A stretch of 52,425 nucleotides of DNA from Cyanophora paradoxa (taxonomy: Eukaryota; Glaucocystophyceae; Cyanophorales; Cyanophoraceae): the NCBI GenBank assembly GCA_004431415.1, contig QPMI01000547.1, positions 1 to 52,425 on the forward strand, read 5' to 3'. Position numbers and translations under genes: made by a program. This document shows positions 22,948 to 35,057 of this stretch, one piece after another; positions within the stretch are counted from its first letter, which is position 1, and the number at the start of each line of letters is the position of its first letter. The notes under the pieces are model-generated. The model was not told where the DNA came from, ran no database searches, and saw only the letters and a program-made list of their open reading frames with translations.

Positions 22948-24403
22948 CTAGCTTGAAGCCCCATCTGCATCCGCATCGGGCTCGAAGGGCCTCTTGCGGC
23001 GCTTCTCCTTCTCCTCCTTCTCTTTCTTCTCCTTCTCCTTCTTCTCCTTCTCCTTCTGTTCTTTGATCTCGTTCATCTGTGTTCTCGAAATTGACATGAG
23101 CACGAGTGTATGTGATGCAGCGTGCACCAAAAACCGACGGTACTCTGCCTTGTCCGCGGCTTCCTGTTCACGAATGTCATTGCTGCGGCTGAGCTGGTCT
23201 CGTACCCCCTCGACGCTGCTGGAGAGCATAGACATCCCCTCAGCTGCCACCTCGGTCGGATTGCGCCTGTTGATCTGATGCTTCGTAATCCCCTCGCCAG
23301 GCCTAGGCGGGCGGCCGGGCAGAGCAGGGCTTGACAAGCATGAAGTAAGTATGTGCAAGGCAGTGCTGAAAAGGAAGCAATGCATACCCTGAGCTCGATC
23401 CTGGACTCCCCTGCCTTGGAACTGGATGGATGTCCTGGGGAAAAAGATGAGAGGGGTACACAGTCAAGGAGGGTGGGCATGTACCCCGTCCCCATCTGAT
23501 TCCATAGAGAAGGGCGGGTTCAGCTCTGGTGAGTTGCCGAGCCACGGCTTGATTTTCTGCTGAATTCATGAGAACTCGGGCAGAGCTCAATCTTTGAAAC
23601 ACGCACCATGTAGTCGCCCTGGGAAAGGAAGTAGTGCCAGGGGAAGTCAGGGTCCGTGAGCTTCTTGCCGCTTGTCTCGGCAGCAAGGTAGATTTTGAAC
23701 TTGTCGTGGGCCTTGTTCCAACGGTCCAAGAACTTCACACGCCCGGCCGTAACATCAGCACGTGCAGCCTCGACGAAGGATTTGATGTTCGGCCGCTGGG
23801 GAGATTGTCAGGCAAATAAGCAGAGATGAAGCACCACCGAACACATGTACCAGAGAGCCCTGTCTGAGCCATTCGTCGAAGGCCGAACTGATCACGGCGG
23901 GCCTGAGCTTCTGCTTGCTGCCCGGCTTTTTATTGTCGGCCATTCCCTTGGCGACAATGATACCGACGGCCAGAGTCCATGCCTCTGGATTGTTCTTCCA
24001 TTCGAACCTGCAAACACTTGCCCATGTAAGGTCACCCATGTTAGAAAAAGTCGGGGCTTGGTGCAAAAGCACCGCGCAGTACGCGAAGGGGAAGGTACTG
24101 GTGGCAAGACCATCGTGCCGGGCGATGGCGACCTGCGAGTGAAAGCGTGAGCGCGAGCTCCAGACTAAAGATGAGCATGAGAAGAGCCCACTTAGCAGGC
24201 GATGTCCCGTGCGGCCGAGACGAAGCAGAGCGGCTGCAGAACATCAATTTAAGCGGGGCAAATCGAACGTAAAGCATGCGGAAAGCGCACGGTGCTCCGT
24301 TTGGGAAGTTCTCCGAGGCAGAGGAGATGAGCACCTCCGTCATCGGCGGTTCAACGGGAATCCTGCGGGCGCAATTGAGCATGGCAGAGAGTAGTTCAGT
24401 CAT
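22948..24403 (-). CDS. Harbinger accessory (Myb/SANT-like) DNA-binding candidate
   Basis: Best copy. Supported exons on the minus strand: 23851-24007, 23607-23795, 23485-23523, 23398-23434 and 22948-23329, joined in phase; the 5' end is uncertain (ATG at 24403, or a later ATG reading MGDLTWASVC). The sequence has Trp/Phe-rich helical segments (FEWKNNPEAWTLAVG, SSAFDEWLRQ, VKFLDRWNKAHDKFKIYL, FPWHYFLSQGDYM) spaced like the SANT/Myb-like protein that partners PIF/Harbinger transposases in binding element ends and nuclear import. It ends in a Lys/Glu-rich coiled coil (KEQKEKEKKEKEKKEKEEK) and a basic KRRKRPF motif that could be a nuclear signal. Family assignment rests on weak sequence resemblance plus position next to the transposase. 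Confidence 0.55.
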
Positions 24404-24993
24404 GGCGTTGGCTGGTGCGACGAACTTGAAGCAGCTCCTGTGCAAGCGATCGCCGGTCAGAGAGCCTTCTCATCGCTTCGGCGACCGCCAGGCCCTGGTA
24501 CCGAGTACTCCGGGGCAATCGCTAGCGCGAACCGTCGGACGACGGACGCGGCGCCGGCGATCGCTTAAAAAAGGCCCCGGCCCGATCCGAGCCCATGGCC
24601 GGCGGGCATAGTGAACATAGTGCCAAAATGTCGCCCCGAAATCACGGTTTTTAGAAGGATCGGAAGAAAGCGCGCCCAAGCAGGACCGAGGGCGGTTCCG
24701 GCACGTACCTACTGACTCAGAGCTGCTTGCGCTGGGCCCGCCGGCCGACGCCATGAGACCCGGTTGAGAGCTCGAATCCCTGCGCGCCGCCTTACAGCGG
24801 CCGAGGATGGGGCGAAGGCTGCAGAATTCGATGATGTGCACCTCGGACAAGCGAAAGCGCGTAGCTAGCGCGCCGCCGGCGCCGCGGGTGAGCCGATGAA
24901 GCCAGCGATGTGTACTCCTCGCGTGCGCGGGCGCGGCGACGTCGCCTGCCGGGCGGGCGTGGCGCCGCGGGGCTGAGCACGGCGCGCGCACGG
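24402..24993. repeat. Shared X/Z spacer, copy 5 (with part of one 151-bp unit)
   Basis: As copy 3: it starts inside a 151-bp unit right at the accessory gene ATG and ends where X3-specific sequence begins. Confidence 0.85.
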
Positions 24994-25126
24994 CAGTGCA
25001 CATGCGCATCGGGCGGTGTTGACGTTCGCGCGCTGCAGCTGCATGCATGGCGCCGGCCGGGCGCGCGGAAGTTGGTTTTTTTTGCTATTCGTCCCCCCTG
25101 CGCTTCTCCCCCCCTTCATTCCCCCG

Positions 25127-25150
25127 AAGTTAGCCACCGGTGGCTAACTT
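25127..25150. repeat. 24-bp perfect palindrome, X3
   Basis: Identical to 529-552. Confidence 0.9.
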
Positions 25151-25240
25151 GCGATCGAAGGGTACAGGGATCACCCTCCTGAAATTGATCTCTTACAAAA
25201 CCAACGCTGTCGTAGAACCCTACACTATCTGCAAGCGGAA

Positions 25241-28200
25241 TCAGGCAATCTGCAGTCCTACGAAAGCCTTGCACCGCTGCAGGAGCCCTTTTGCCTGCTC
25301 TTCGTTCGCGAAGATGTCAGGATGCCCCGCGCGGGGCGCGCGGAACCACTCTGTGGAGGCGGCCACAAATGGTGCGCATGCTGTGGGATCGCGCAGGTGG
25401 TGGCCACTGCACACCACCCGGCCCCAGCGCGGGGAAAACAGGACCTCCAGGACGCGGTCGACCCGGCACTTCGCTTTGAAAGTAGACCCAGCGGTCGTGC
25501 GCGCGTTCATCTGGTATGCTGGATCAGAGAGCTCGACGATCGCATGCACCACCCCTGCAACCAGTGTCATGATCGGCACGCTGCGCAACGACACCGTTAC
25601 AGATAGAAAAAGGAAAGGAAAGGAAGAGAAAGTAAGAAAGAGAAGGGGGGAAGAAAGACAGAATGAAAGAAAAGAAAGGAAAGGACGCACGGCCAGTGGT
25701 CCCACTCCAGGTTCTTGAAGCTCTTCAGGATGTGCATGATCGCCTCCGGCGTAACGTTCACGTCGTCGAGCCGTCGGACTTCGCATGCGACGGTGCATGC
25801 ACCTAGGCCTTGCCGGGCCGTGCACGCCAGGTCTCCGTCGTTGGGTGGGAGTCGGGCAAGAACCTCCACGTATGCGCGCACTGCAGGGCTCGAGGCTCTC
25901 GCCCCGCGCACCGCAGTTGCGATTTCCGCAACGCTGTCGCGCACTGAACGATAGCCGTTCTCCTCCCGCGTCATTGCGGGAAACATGTGCAGCTTCGCCT
26001 TCAGGGTGGTGCTCATCTGGTTAAGGAAGCGGTTCTCGGTGTTCGCGACTCTGCGACGAGAAATCAGAAAAGACCGCTGACAGAGGACATGACGGGCGGG
26101 GGTACACATACCGTCTGTAGAGCAAGGAGAGGAGGGGTATTGGAATGGGGCGCTCGGCTGTTCCCATCCACACGGCCTTGTTCCGTCGCGTGTACGGTGG
26201 GCGGACGTACAGCTCGACCTCTTGCTCCACCTCCTCCATAATCCCCTGCGCATTTGGCTGCGAATTGCGTGAGCCGCCGCGACGACGATGGCGCCAGGAA
26301 CGTGCTCACCTCCTGTACTTTGTCGACCCTCACCTTGAACGCGGTCGCCCCCAGTTCGTCCACCTCCGGATACTCCTCTCCGGAGCTGTGGGATCGGTCC
26401 CCGCGGTTCAAGAGGCGGTGATTGGGGACGTCCGACTTTGCACCGATCTGCTCCAGCGCCGCTGTGACTTGCTTCAGCGCTGGCATGCTGTTGTGTGATA
26501 CACGGCCTGTCCCGTACTTCTCCTGCGTCGAAGTTCAGTTCATGTACGTACCCCCCCCACGCTCCCTTACCCCCCGGGCGCACCACTATCTCGGGCTTGG
26601 AGCGTATCCTTGTGAAGGCCTCGTTCTCCGGGTCCTCGCGATAGACAGCCGCCGGATTCGCGAGCGCCTCGTGGCACGCCTGCCAAGAGACCGAAAGGCA
26701 GGCACGGTTCGGTTGTGGGTTAATCGCTAGGGGGTATCGAAGATTCTGTACCTTCAGCGGCCTCGGTGCTGGGTGGGGGCTGCTCCGGGGTCCTCCCGGC
26801 ATCCCGCCTTGCCTCCCACTGAGCTCGGGCCCTCCTTGCATCTCCGTGTTCATCCTCGTCGATTGCCAGTGCGAGATCGACGAGGCCCTTGAAGATGAGC
26901 TGGTTGATGGTTGTTGCCCACCGTCGGAATCGAGCGATGCGGACAAGGCTTGAGAAGAAGATGCCAATGGAGATGCTGCTCGCTGGCCCGGCAAGCAGGC
27001 GCAGGACCTCCATCCCACTCGTGCGGATGCGCTGCAAAGCCTTTTCGTCGATTGGTCTGCCGGCGCCGCTGTTGACGTTCTTGTTTCCTGTTCCCGACTG
27101 GCACTTCTCCACCAGCCTCTTGACTTCTTCGAACTCCGAGAGACCCGCCCGCGCCTTTCTCTTACGCCCCTTCTCTCTTGGCATCTCTTGCGCCAACATG
27201 TCCTCCACAGCCGCTGCCGTAAGCTCGATACATGCATGCAACCTGTGACAGGAAGATCAGATCAGAAACGATGGCGTACCCCCCCCCCCCCCCCCCCCCC
27301 GCGCACCAAAGTTGGAGTGACTCGCCTTCGCTTGTCTGCTGTTGCGCTGACTGAAGTAAGCGGATCAGACTTCGGAGCTGCTCCTTTGCTTCTTCTGTTG
27401 TGCCTAGATTTAAAGCTTGCTGGCTGAGCCCGAGAGTTGCCTGCATGCGTGGCAGATTGACTTGGGCCTGACCATTCTTAACCTGAGCGTGAAGTTGAGC
27501 TCGACGAAGTACAAGATTTAGATGAAGAATGTCACCTCCAGGAATGCATCAGCAAGAGACTGAGCTCGAGCTGGCTCGCGCTCCATATCTGCCTCTGCAG
27601 GTCGCCAGGCAAGAAGTTGTGTGAGCACCGCTGCAGCTGACCGGATATCGCCATCGACAGGAGCTGCAATGCAGTTAGACCACAACGAAGCGCCACTTAG
27701 CAGTCATTCAAATGCAACTCACAGTAGAAATCAAGCGACTCGCCGCCTGACTGACCAAAGAAGTACAGCTCGATCCATTGGGAGAGGTACAGCTTCGATT
27801 GTACAGCATACGAGCGGCTATCTGCACGAGGCGCTGCGGGTTCCTGGAACTCCAGAGCCAAGATTACCTGCACACAAAGACACAATCAGCAGATGCAGCA
27901 AGCAGCAAGCATGTCAAACTTGCCAGGTCTATTTCACGCAATCTCCTCTCACGGGCGTAGATCTTGTTCTTGTAGAACCACTTGGCTCGCTCCTTTAGCC
28001 AATCGTGATGCTTGTCTCGCATTTCCTTGTCCACTTCGAATTGCCCGTGCTCGCCTACAGAACCAAGGCCAAGAAATGCGCACTGCATCGGCATTCAGTA
28101 CATTCACACGATGGAAGAACAATAGAAGCTCACATCAATGTCAATGAGTTCCTCGTAATGCGAAGAACTCTTTGTCTCGTCACCGTTGCCGTCGTTTACA

Positions 28201-29080
28201 TTGCGTGCAGCCTCTTGCTGGCGTGTCGACTCGAGCGCCACCTAAGATCATATTCAGAACAGAATCGCAAGATAAGTTGCAGTAAGAACTGCACCGAGCT
28301 CAAGAATTGCTTCAGAGCATTGAGCTCGTCCAGGGTCCGGTCCCGGGCCGGTTCGCCGCGAAACCGCACTCGGCAAGACCTAGCCTGAGCTTGAGCCGCC
28401 TGTGCTGTTATCTACACGAGCATGAGCTGACATCATAGGTACTCTGACAAATCCGTGCACCAGATCGAGCCAATCAACACAACTTTGAAATATGTCGCCT
28501 CGCTGTTCTCCATTCGTTTCCACGAACAAGTCCCGCAGCGCTTGCAAGGCTTGAGGTGGGGCAAGTTGATGAGAACGCCCTCTACGTAGTGCAGCATGGG
28601 GTCCAAAGCTGCACAACATATGAGAGATGCAGCAGTTAGGCCTCCGGGCTCGTGCACCAACATCGTGGCGGCGGTGTACACTGGGTCCGGGGCCGGGGGA
28701 GGGCAGGGCCGGGGGAGGGGCAGGGCCGGGGGAGGGGCAGGGCCGGGGGAGGGCGGGGTCGGGGGGAGATGGAGGGGCGGGGCCCGGGGATGGGCGGGGT
28801 CGGGGGAGGGGCGGGGCCGGGGGAGGGCGGGTCGGGGGAGATGGAGGGCGGGGCCCGGGGATGGGCGGGGTCGGGGGAGGGGCGGGCCGGGGGGAGGGGC
28901 GGGCAGTACCCCTCTCCCCGCGTCGCACCGGCCCCCGCCGCGCCGGTCAGCGTGGGGACAAGCTCAAGGCTGGAGCGAGCGCCGCCGCTTGCCGTGCTGC
29001 CCCGAGGCCGCCCCCGAGGCCACCACCCGCCGTGCGGCCCGCCAGAAGGGATTGGGAGATGAGCTGGAGGTCCACTCCAT
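25241..29080 (-). CDS. X gene, copy 3
   Basis: Same gene as 30396-34222. The last exon is intact and ends in FVGLQIA before the stop at 25241. Four Cs precede its acceptor near 25552 (three in X2 and X4), which would shift the last join by one base. The middle exon has the three-G version near 26795, which puts its end out of phase with the next exon. The poly-C intron tract is 22 long (27279-27300) because the GCGG interruption is missing. Function unknown. Confidence 0.6.
28688..28903. repeat. GC minisatellite coding a Pro-rich stretch, X3
   Basis: Same repeat with several shortened G-runs, so the Pro-rich frame is interrupted. Confidence 0.8.
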
Positions 29081-29310
29081 CTCTTCCTCCCAAAGAGAGT
29101 GCTCCTGGGGTCGACATGCTGCGGAGTCGGGCATAAGACACCGAAAAGCAGCGATCGCTTGGCCAATGAGAAGGCGGTGGACGTCAAGCCCGCGGCGACC
29201 GTTAGAACTGAGAACCCAGAAGCGATCGCCGGCCCAGCAGCTCTTTGTTAGAGGTCGGACTCGCTGGGTATGGCGCCGAACACAAAGCGATCGCCGAGCA
29301 ATGAGAAGGC

Positions 29311-29611
29311 TCTATGCGCGGGCAGATCTAGCGATCCAATTGAATAGGGAATCTCTATGCGAGCAAGCTCGCAGCGCTACGGGAGGCGGGCACGCACTGC
29401 AGGCGTTGGCGTTGGCTGGTGCGACGAACTTGAAGCAGCTCCTGTGCAAGCGATCGCCGGTCTATGCGCGGGGCAGATCTAGCGATCCAATTGAATAGGG
29501 AATCTCTATGCGAGCAAGCTCGCAGCGCTACGGGAGGCGGGCACGCACTGCAGGCGTTGGCGTTGGCTGGTGCGACGAACTTGAAGCAGCTCCTGTGCAA
29601 GCGATCGCCGG
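29311..29611. repeat. 151-bp tandem repeat, 2 copies, X3
   Basis: Two units; the first lacks one G in GCGCGGGGCAG and is 150 bp. Confidence 0.95.
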
Positions 29612-30149
29612 TCAGAGAGCCTTCTCATCGCTTCGGCGACCGCCAGGCCCTGGTACCGAGTACTCCGGGGCAATCGCTAGCGCGAACCGTCGGACGACGG
29701 ACGCGGCGCCGGCGATCGCTTAAAAAAGGCCCCGGCCCGATCCGAGCCCATGGCCGGCGGGCATAGTGAACATAGTGCCAAAATGTCGCCCCGAAATCAC
29801 GGTTTTTAGAAGGATCGGAAGAAAGCGCGCCCAAGCAGGACCGAGGGGCGGTTCCGGCACGTACCTACTGACTCAGAGCTGCTTGCGCTGGGCCCGCCGG
29901 CCGACGCCATGAGACCCGGTTGAGAGCTCGAATCCCTGCGCGCCGCCTTACAGCGGCCGAGGATGGGGCGAAGGCTGCAGAATTCGATGATGTGCACCTC
30001 GGACAAGCGAAAGCGCGTAGCTAGCGCGCCGCCGGCGCCGCGGGTGAGCCGATGAAGCCAGCGATGTGTACTCCTCGCGTGCGCGGGCGCGGCGACGTCG
30101 CCTGCCGGGCGGGCGTGGCGCCGCGGGGCTGAGCACGGCGCGCGCACGG
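29612..30149. repeat. Shared X/Z spacer, copy 6
   Basis: Standard spacer, here between two consecutive X units with no Z between them. Confidence 0.85.
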
Positions 30150-30281
30150 CAGTGCACATGCGCATCGGGCGGTGTTGACGTTCGCGCGCTGCAGCTGCAT
30201 GCATGGCGCCGGCCGGGCGCGCGGAAGTTGGTTTTTTTTGCTATTCGTCCCCCTGCGCTTCTCCCCCCCTTCATTCCCCCG

Positions 30282-30305
30282 AAGTTAGCCACCGGTGGCT
30301 AACTT
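30282..30305. repeat. 24-bp perfect palindrome, X4
   Basis: Identical to 529-552. Confidence 0.9.
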
Positions 30306-30395
30306 GCGATCGAAGGGTACAGGGATCACCCTCCTGAAATTGATCTCTTACAAAACCAACGCTGTCGTAGAACCCTACACTATCTGCAAGCGGAA

Positions 30396-33300
30396 TCAGG
30401 CAATCTGCAGTCCTACGAAAGCCTTGCACCGCTGCAGGAGCCCTTTTGCCTGCTCTTCGTTCGCGAAGATGTCAGGATGCCCCGCGCGGGGCGCGCGGAA
30501 CCACTCTGTGGAGGCGGCCACAAATGGTGCGCATGCTGTGGGATCGCGCAGGTGGTGGCCACTGCACACCACCCGGCCCCAGCGCGGGGAAAACAGGACC
30601 TCCAGGACGCGGTCGACCCGGCACTTCGCTTTGAAAGTAGACCCAGCGGTCGTGCGCGCGTTCATCTGGTATGCTGGATCAGAGAGCTCGACGATCGCAT
30701 GCACCACCCTGCAACCAGTGTCATGATCGGCACGCTGCGCAACGACACCGTTACAGATAGAAAAAGGAAAGGAAAGGAAGAGAAAGTAAGAAAGAGAAGG
30801 GGGGAAGAAAGACAGAATGAAAGAAAAGAAAGGAAAGGACGCACGGCCAGTGGTCCCACTCCAGGTTCTTGAAGCTCTTCAGGATGTGCATGATCGCCTC
30901 CGGCGTAACGTTCACGTCGTCGAGCCGTCGGACTTCGCATGCGACGGTGCATGCACCTAGGCCTTGCCGGGCCGTGCACGCCAGGTCTCCGTCGTTGGGT
31001 GGGAGTCGGGCAAGAACCTCCACGTATGCGCGCACTGCAGGGCTCGAGGCTCTCGCCCCGCGCACCGCAGTTGCGATTTCCGCAACGCTGTCGCGCACTG
31101 AACGATAGCCGTTCTCCTCCCGCGTCATTGCGGGAAACATGTGCAGCTTCGCCTTCAGGGTGGTGCTCATCTGGTTAAGGAAGCGGTTCTCGGTGTTCGC
31201 GACTCTGCGACGAGAAATCAGAAAAGACCGCTGACAGAGGACATGACGGGCGGGGGTACACATACCGTCTGTAGAGCAAGGAGAGGAGGGGTATTGGAAT
31301 GGGGCGCTCGGCTGTTCCCATCCACACGGCCTTGTTCCGTCGCGTGTACGGTGGGCGGACGTACAGCTCGACCTCTTGCTCCACCTCCTCCATAATCCCC
31401 TGCGCATTTGGCTGCGAATTGCGTGAGCCGCCGCGACGACGATGGCGCCAGGAACGTGCTCACCTCCTGTACTTTGTCGACCCTCACCTTGAACGCGGTC
31501 GCCCCCAGTTCGTCCACCTCCGGATACTCCTCTCCGGAGCTGTGGGATCGGTCCCGCGGTTCAAGAGGCGGTGATTGGGGACGTCCGACTTTGCACCGAT
31601 CTGCTCCAGCGCCGCTGTGACTTGCTTCAGCGCTGGCATGCTGTTGTGTGATACACGGCCTGTCCCGTACTTCTCCTGCGTCGAAGTTCAGTTCATGTAC
31701 GTACCCCCCCCACGCTCCCTTACCCCCCGGGCGCACCACTATCTCGGGCTTGGAGCGTATCCTTGTGAAGGCCTCGTTCTCCGGGTCCTCGCGATAGACA
31801 GCCGCCGGATTCGCGAGCGCCTCGTGGCACGCCTGCCAAGAGACCGAAAGGCAGGCACGGTTCGGTTGTGGGTTAATCGCTAGGGGGTATCGAAGATTCT
31901 GTACCTTCAGCGGCCTCGGTGCTGGGTGGGGGCTGCTCCGGGGTCCTCCCGGCATCCCGCCTTGCCTCCCACTGAGCTCGGGCCCTCCTTGCATCTCCGT
32001 GTTCATCCTCGTCGATTGCCAGTGCGAGATCGACGAGGCCCTTGAAGATGAGCTGGTTGATGGTTGTTGCCCACCGTCGGAATCGAGCGATGCGGACAAG
32101 GCTTGAGAAGAAGATGCCAATGGAGATGCTGCTCGCTGGCCCGGCAAGCAGGCGCAGGACCTCCATCCCACTCGTGCGGATGCGCTGCAAAGCCTTTTCG
32201 TCGATTGGTCTGCCGGCGCCGCTGTTGACGTTCTTGTTTCCTGTTCCCGACTGGCACTTCTCCACCAGCCTCTTGACTTCTTCGAACTCCGAGAGACCCG
32301 CCCGCGCCTTTCTCTTACGCCCCTTCTCTCTTGGCATCTCTTGCGCCAACATGTCCTCCACAGCCGCTGCCGTAAGCTCGATACATGCATGCAACCTGTG
32401 ACAGGAAGATCAGATCAGAAACGATGGCGTACCCCCCCCCCCCGCGGCCCCCCGCGCACCAAAGTTGGAGTGACTCGCCTTCGCTTGTCTGCTGTTGCGC
32501 TGACTGAAGTAAGCGGATCAGACTTCGGAGCTGCTCCTTTGCTTCTTCTGTTGTGCCTAGATTTAAAGCTTGCTGGCTGAGCCCGAGAGTTGCCTGCATG
32601 CGTGGCAGATTGACTTGGGCCTGACCATTCTTAACCTGAGCGTGAAGTTGAGCTCGACGAAGTACAAGATTTAGATGAAGAATGTCACCTCCAGGAATGC
32701 ATCAGCAAGAGACTGAGCTCGAGCTGGCTCGCGCTCCATATCTGCCTCTGCAGGTCGCCAGGCAAGAAGTTGTGTGAGCACCGCTGCAGCTGACCGGATA
32801 TCGCCATCGACAGGAGCTGCAATGCAGTTAGACCACAACGAAGCGCCACTTAGCAGTCATTCAAATGCAACTCACAGTAGAAATCAAGCGACTCGCCGCC
32901 TGACTGACCAAAGAAGTACAGCTCGATCCATTGGGAGAGGTACAGCTTCGATTGTACAGCATACGAGCGGCTATCTGCACGAGGCGCTGCGGGTTCCTGG
33001 AACTCCAGAGCCAAGATTACCTGCACACAAAGACACAATCAGCAGATGCAGCAAGCAGCAAGCATGTCAAACTTGCCAGGTCTATTTCACGCAATCTCCT
33101 CTCACGGGCGTAGATCTTGTTCTTGTAGAACCACTTGGCTCGCTCCTTTAGCCAATCGTGATGCTTGTCTCGCATTTCCTTGTCCACTTCGAATTGCCCG
33201 TGCTCGCCTACAGAACCAAGGCCAAGAAATGCGCACTGCATCGGCATTCAGTACATTCACACGATGGAAGAACAATAGAAGCTCACATCAATGTCAATGA

Positions 33301-34222
33301 GTTCCTCGTAATGCGAAGAACTCTTTGTCTCGTCACCGTTGCCGTCGTTTACATTGCGTGCAGCCTCTTGCTGGCGTGTCGACTCGAGCGCCACCTAAGA
33401 TCATATTCAGAACAGAATCGCAAGATAAGTTGCAGTAAGAACTGCACCGAGCTCAAGAATTGCTTCAGAGCATTGAGCTCGTCCAGGGTCCGGTCCCGGG
33501 CCGGTTCGCCGCGAAACCGCACTCGGCAAGACCTAGCCTGAGCTTGAGCCGCCTGTGCTGTTATCTACACGAGCATGAGCTGACATCATAGGTACTCTGA
33601 CAAATCCGTGCACCAGATCGAGCCAATCAACACAACTTTGAAATATGTCGCCTCGCTGTTCTCCATTCGTTTCCACGAACAAGTCCCGCAGCGCTTGCAA
33701 GGCTTGAGGTGGGGCAAGTTGATGAGAACGCCCTCTACGTAGTGCAGCATGGGGTCCAAAGCTGCACAACATATGAGAGATGCAGCAGTTAGGCCTCCGG
33801 GCTCGTGCACCAACATCGTGGCGGCGGTGTACACTGGGTCCGGGGCCGGGGGAGGGCAGGCCGGGGAGGGCAGGGCCGGGGGAGGGCAGGGCCGGGGGAG
33901 GGGCGGGTCGGGGGGAGATGGAGGGCGGGCCCGGGGATGGGCGGGGTCGGGGGAGGGCGGGCCGGGGGGAGGGCGGGGTCGGGGGGAGATGGAGGGGCGG
34001 GCCGGGGATGGCGGGTCGGGGGAGGGCGGGCCGGGGGAGGGGCGGGCAGTACCCCTCTCCCCCGCGTCGCACCGGCCCCCGCCGCGCCGGTCAGCGTGGG
34101 ACAAGCTCAAGGCTGGAGCGAGCGCCGCCGCTTGCCGTGCTGCCCCGAGGCCGCCCCGAGGCCACCACCCGCCGTGCGGCCCGCCAGAAGGGATTGGGAG
34201 ATGAGCTGGAGGTCCACTCCAT
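30396..34222 (-). CDS. X gene, copy 4 (reference copy): ~1,000-aa protein of unknown function
   Basis: Minus-strand exons that join well: 33448-33532, 33287-33394, 33077-33235, 32876-33020, 32689-32816, 32460-32639, 31905-32395, 31724-31832, 31488-31675, 31266-31411, 30845-31204 and 30396-30708. Upstream, an exon from 33596 reads LHYVEGVLINLP and LVHGFVR and continues through the Pro-rich minisatellite to a possible ATG at 34222 (MEWTSSSSP). The join between LVHGFVR and the next exon is out of phase, so the 5' structure is unsure. One intron (33021-33076) uses a GC donor. Visible parts: Ser/Pro-rich N-terminus, helical middle (HHDWLKERAKWFYKNKIY, KLYLSQWIELYFFGQ), a basic patch (REKGRKRKAR), a hydrophobic helix (ATTINQLIFKGLVDLALAI), C-terminus FVGLQIA. 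No family recognised. It could be cargo of the array or a second mobile-element gene. Confidence 0.65.
33841..34046. repeat. GC minisatellite coding a Pro-rich stretch, X4
   Basis: Shortest array version (about 206 bp), with many G-runs one base shorter than in X2, so the Pro-rich frame is broken. Confidence 0.8.
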
Positions 34223-34453
34223 CTCTTCCTCCCCAAAGAGAGTGCTCCTGGGGTCGACATGCTGCGGAGTCGGGCATAAGACACCGAAAAGCAGCGATCG
34301 CTTGGCCAATGAGAAGGCGGTGGACGTCAAGCCCGCGGCGACCGTTAGAACTGAGAACCCAGAAGCGATCGCCGGCCCAGCAGCTCTTTGTTAGAGGTCG
34401 GACTCGCTGGGTATGGCGCCGAACACAAAGCGATCGCCGAGCAATGAGAAGGC

Positions 34454-35057
34454 TCTATGCGCGGGGCAGATCTAGCGATCCAATTGAATAGGGAATCTCT
34501 ATGCGAGCAAGCTCGCAGCGCTACGGGAGGCGGGCACGCACTGCAGGCGTTGGCGTTGGCTGGTGCGACGAACTTGAAGCAGCTCCTGTGCAAGCGATCG
34601 CCGGTCTATGCGCGGGGCAGATCTAGCGATCCAATTGAATAGGGAATCTCTATGCGAGCAAGCTCGCAGCGCTACGGGAGGCGGGCACGCACTGCAGGCG
34701 TTGGCGTTGGCTGGTGCGACGAACTTGAAGCAGCTCCTGTGCAAGCGATCGCCGGTCTATGCGCGGGGCAGATCTAGCGATCCAATTGAATAGGGAATCT
34801 CTATGCGAGCAAGCTCGCAGCGCTACGGGAGGCGGGCACGCACTGCAGGCGTTGGCGTTGGCTGGTGCGACGAACTTGAAGCAGCTCCTGTGCAAGCGAT
34901 CGCCGGTCTATGCGCGGGGCAGATCTAGCGATCCAATTGAATAGGGAATCTCTATGCGAGCAAGCTCGCAGCGCTACGGGAGGCGGGCACGCACTGCAGG
35001 CGTTGGCGTTGGCTGGTGCGACGAACTTGAAGCAGCTCCTGTGCAAGCGATCGCCGG
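34454..35057. repeat. 151-bp tandem repeat, 4 copies, X4
   Basis: Four exact 151-bp units (604 bp), twice the number in every other array. Each carries one GCGATCGC octamer. Confidence 0.95.

Larger units (their letters stand above)
20460..24595. mobile_element. Cassette Z2: PIF/Harbinger-like element
   Basis: Second full Z unit, 9303 bp downstream of Z1 and nearly identical. Transposase and accessory gene are both present. Element ends are not resolved, as for Z1. Confidence 0.7.
24596..29749. repeat. Cassette X, copy 3 (array unit)
   Basis: Third X unit. With Z2 it forms the second 9.3-kb higher-order repeat (20460-29749). Confidence 0.9.

Noticed and set aside
25597-27237. A 546-residue uninterrupted minus-strand open frame in X3
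   Set aside because: It runs through several introns that have good GT-AG signals and phase-consistent exons in other frames. In other copies it is broken; it is a GC-rich shadow frame.
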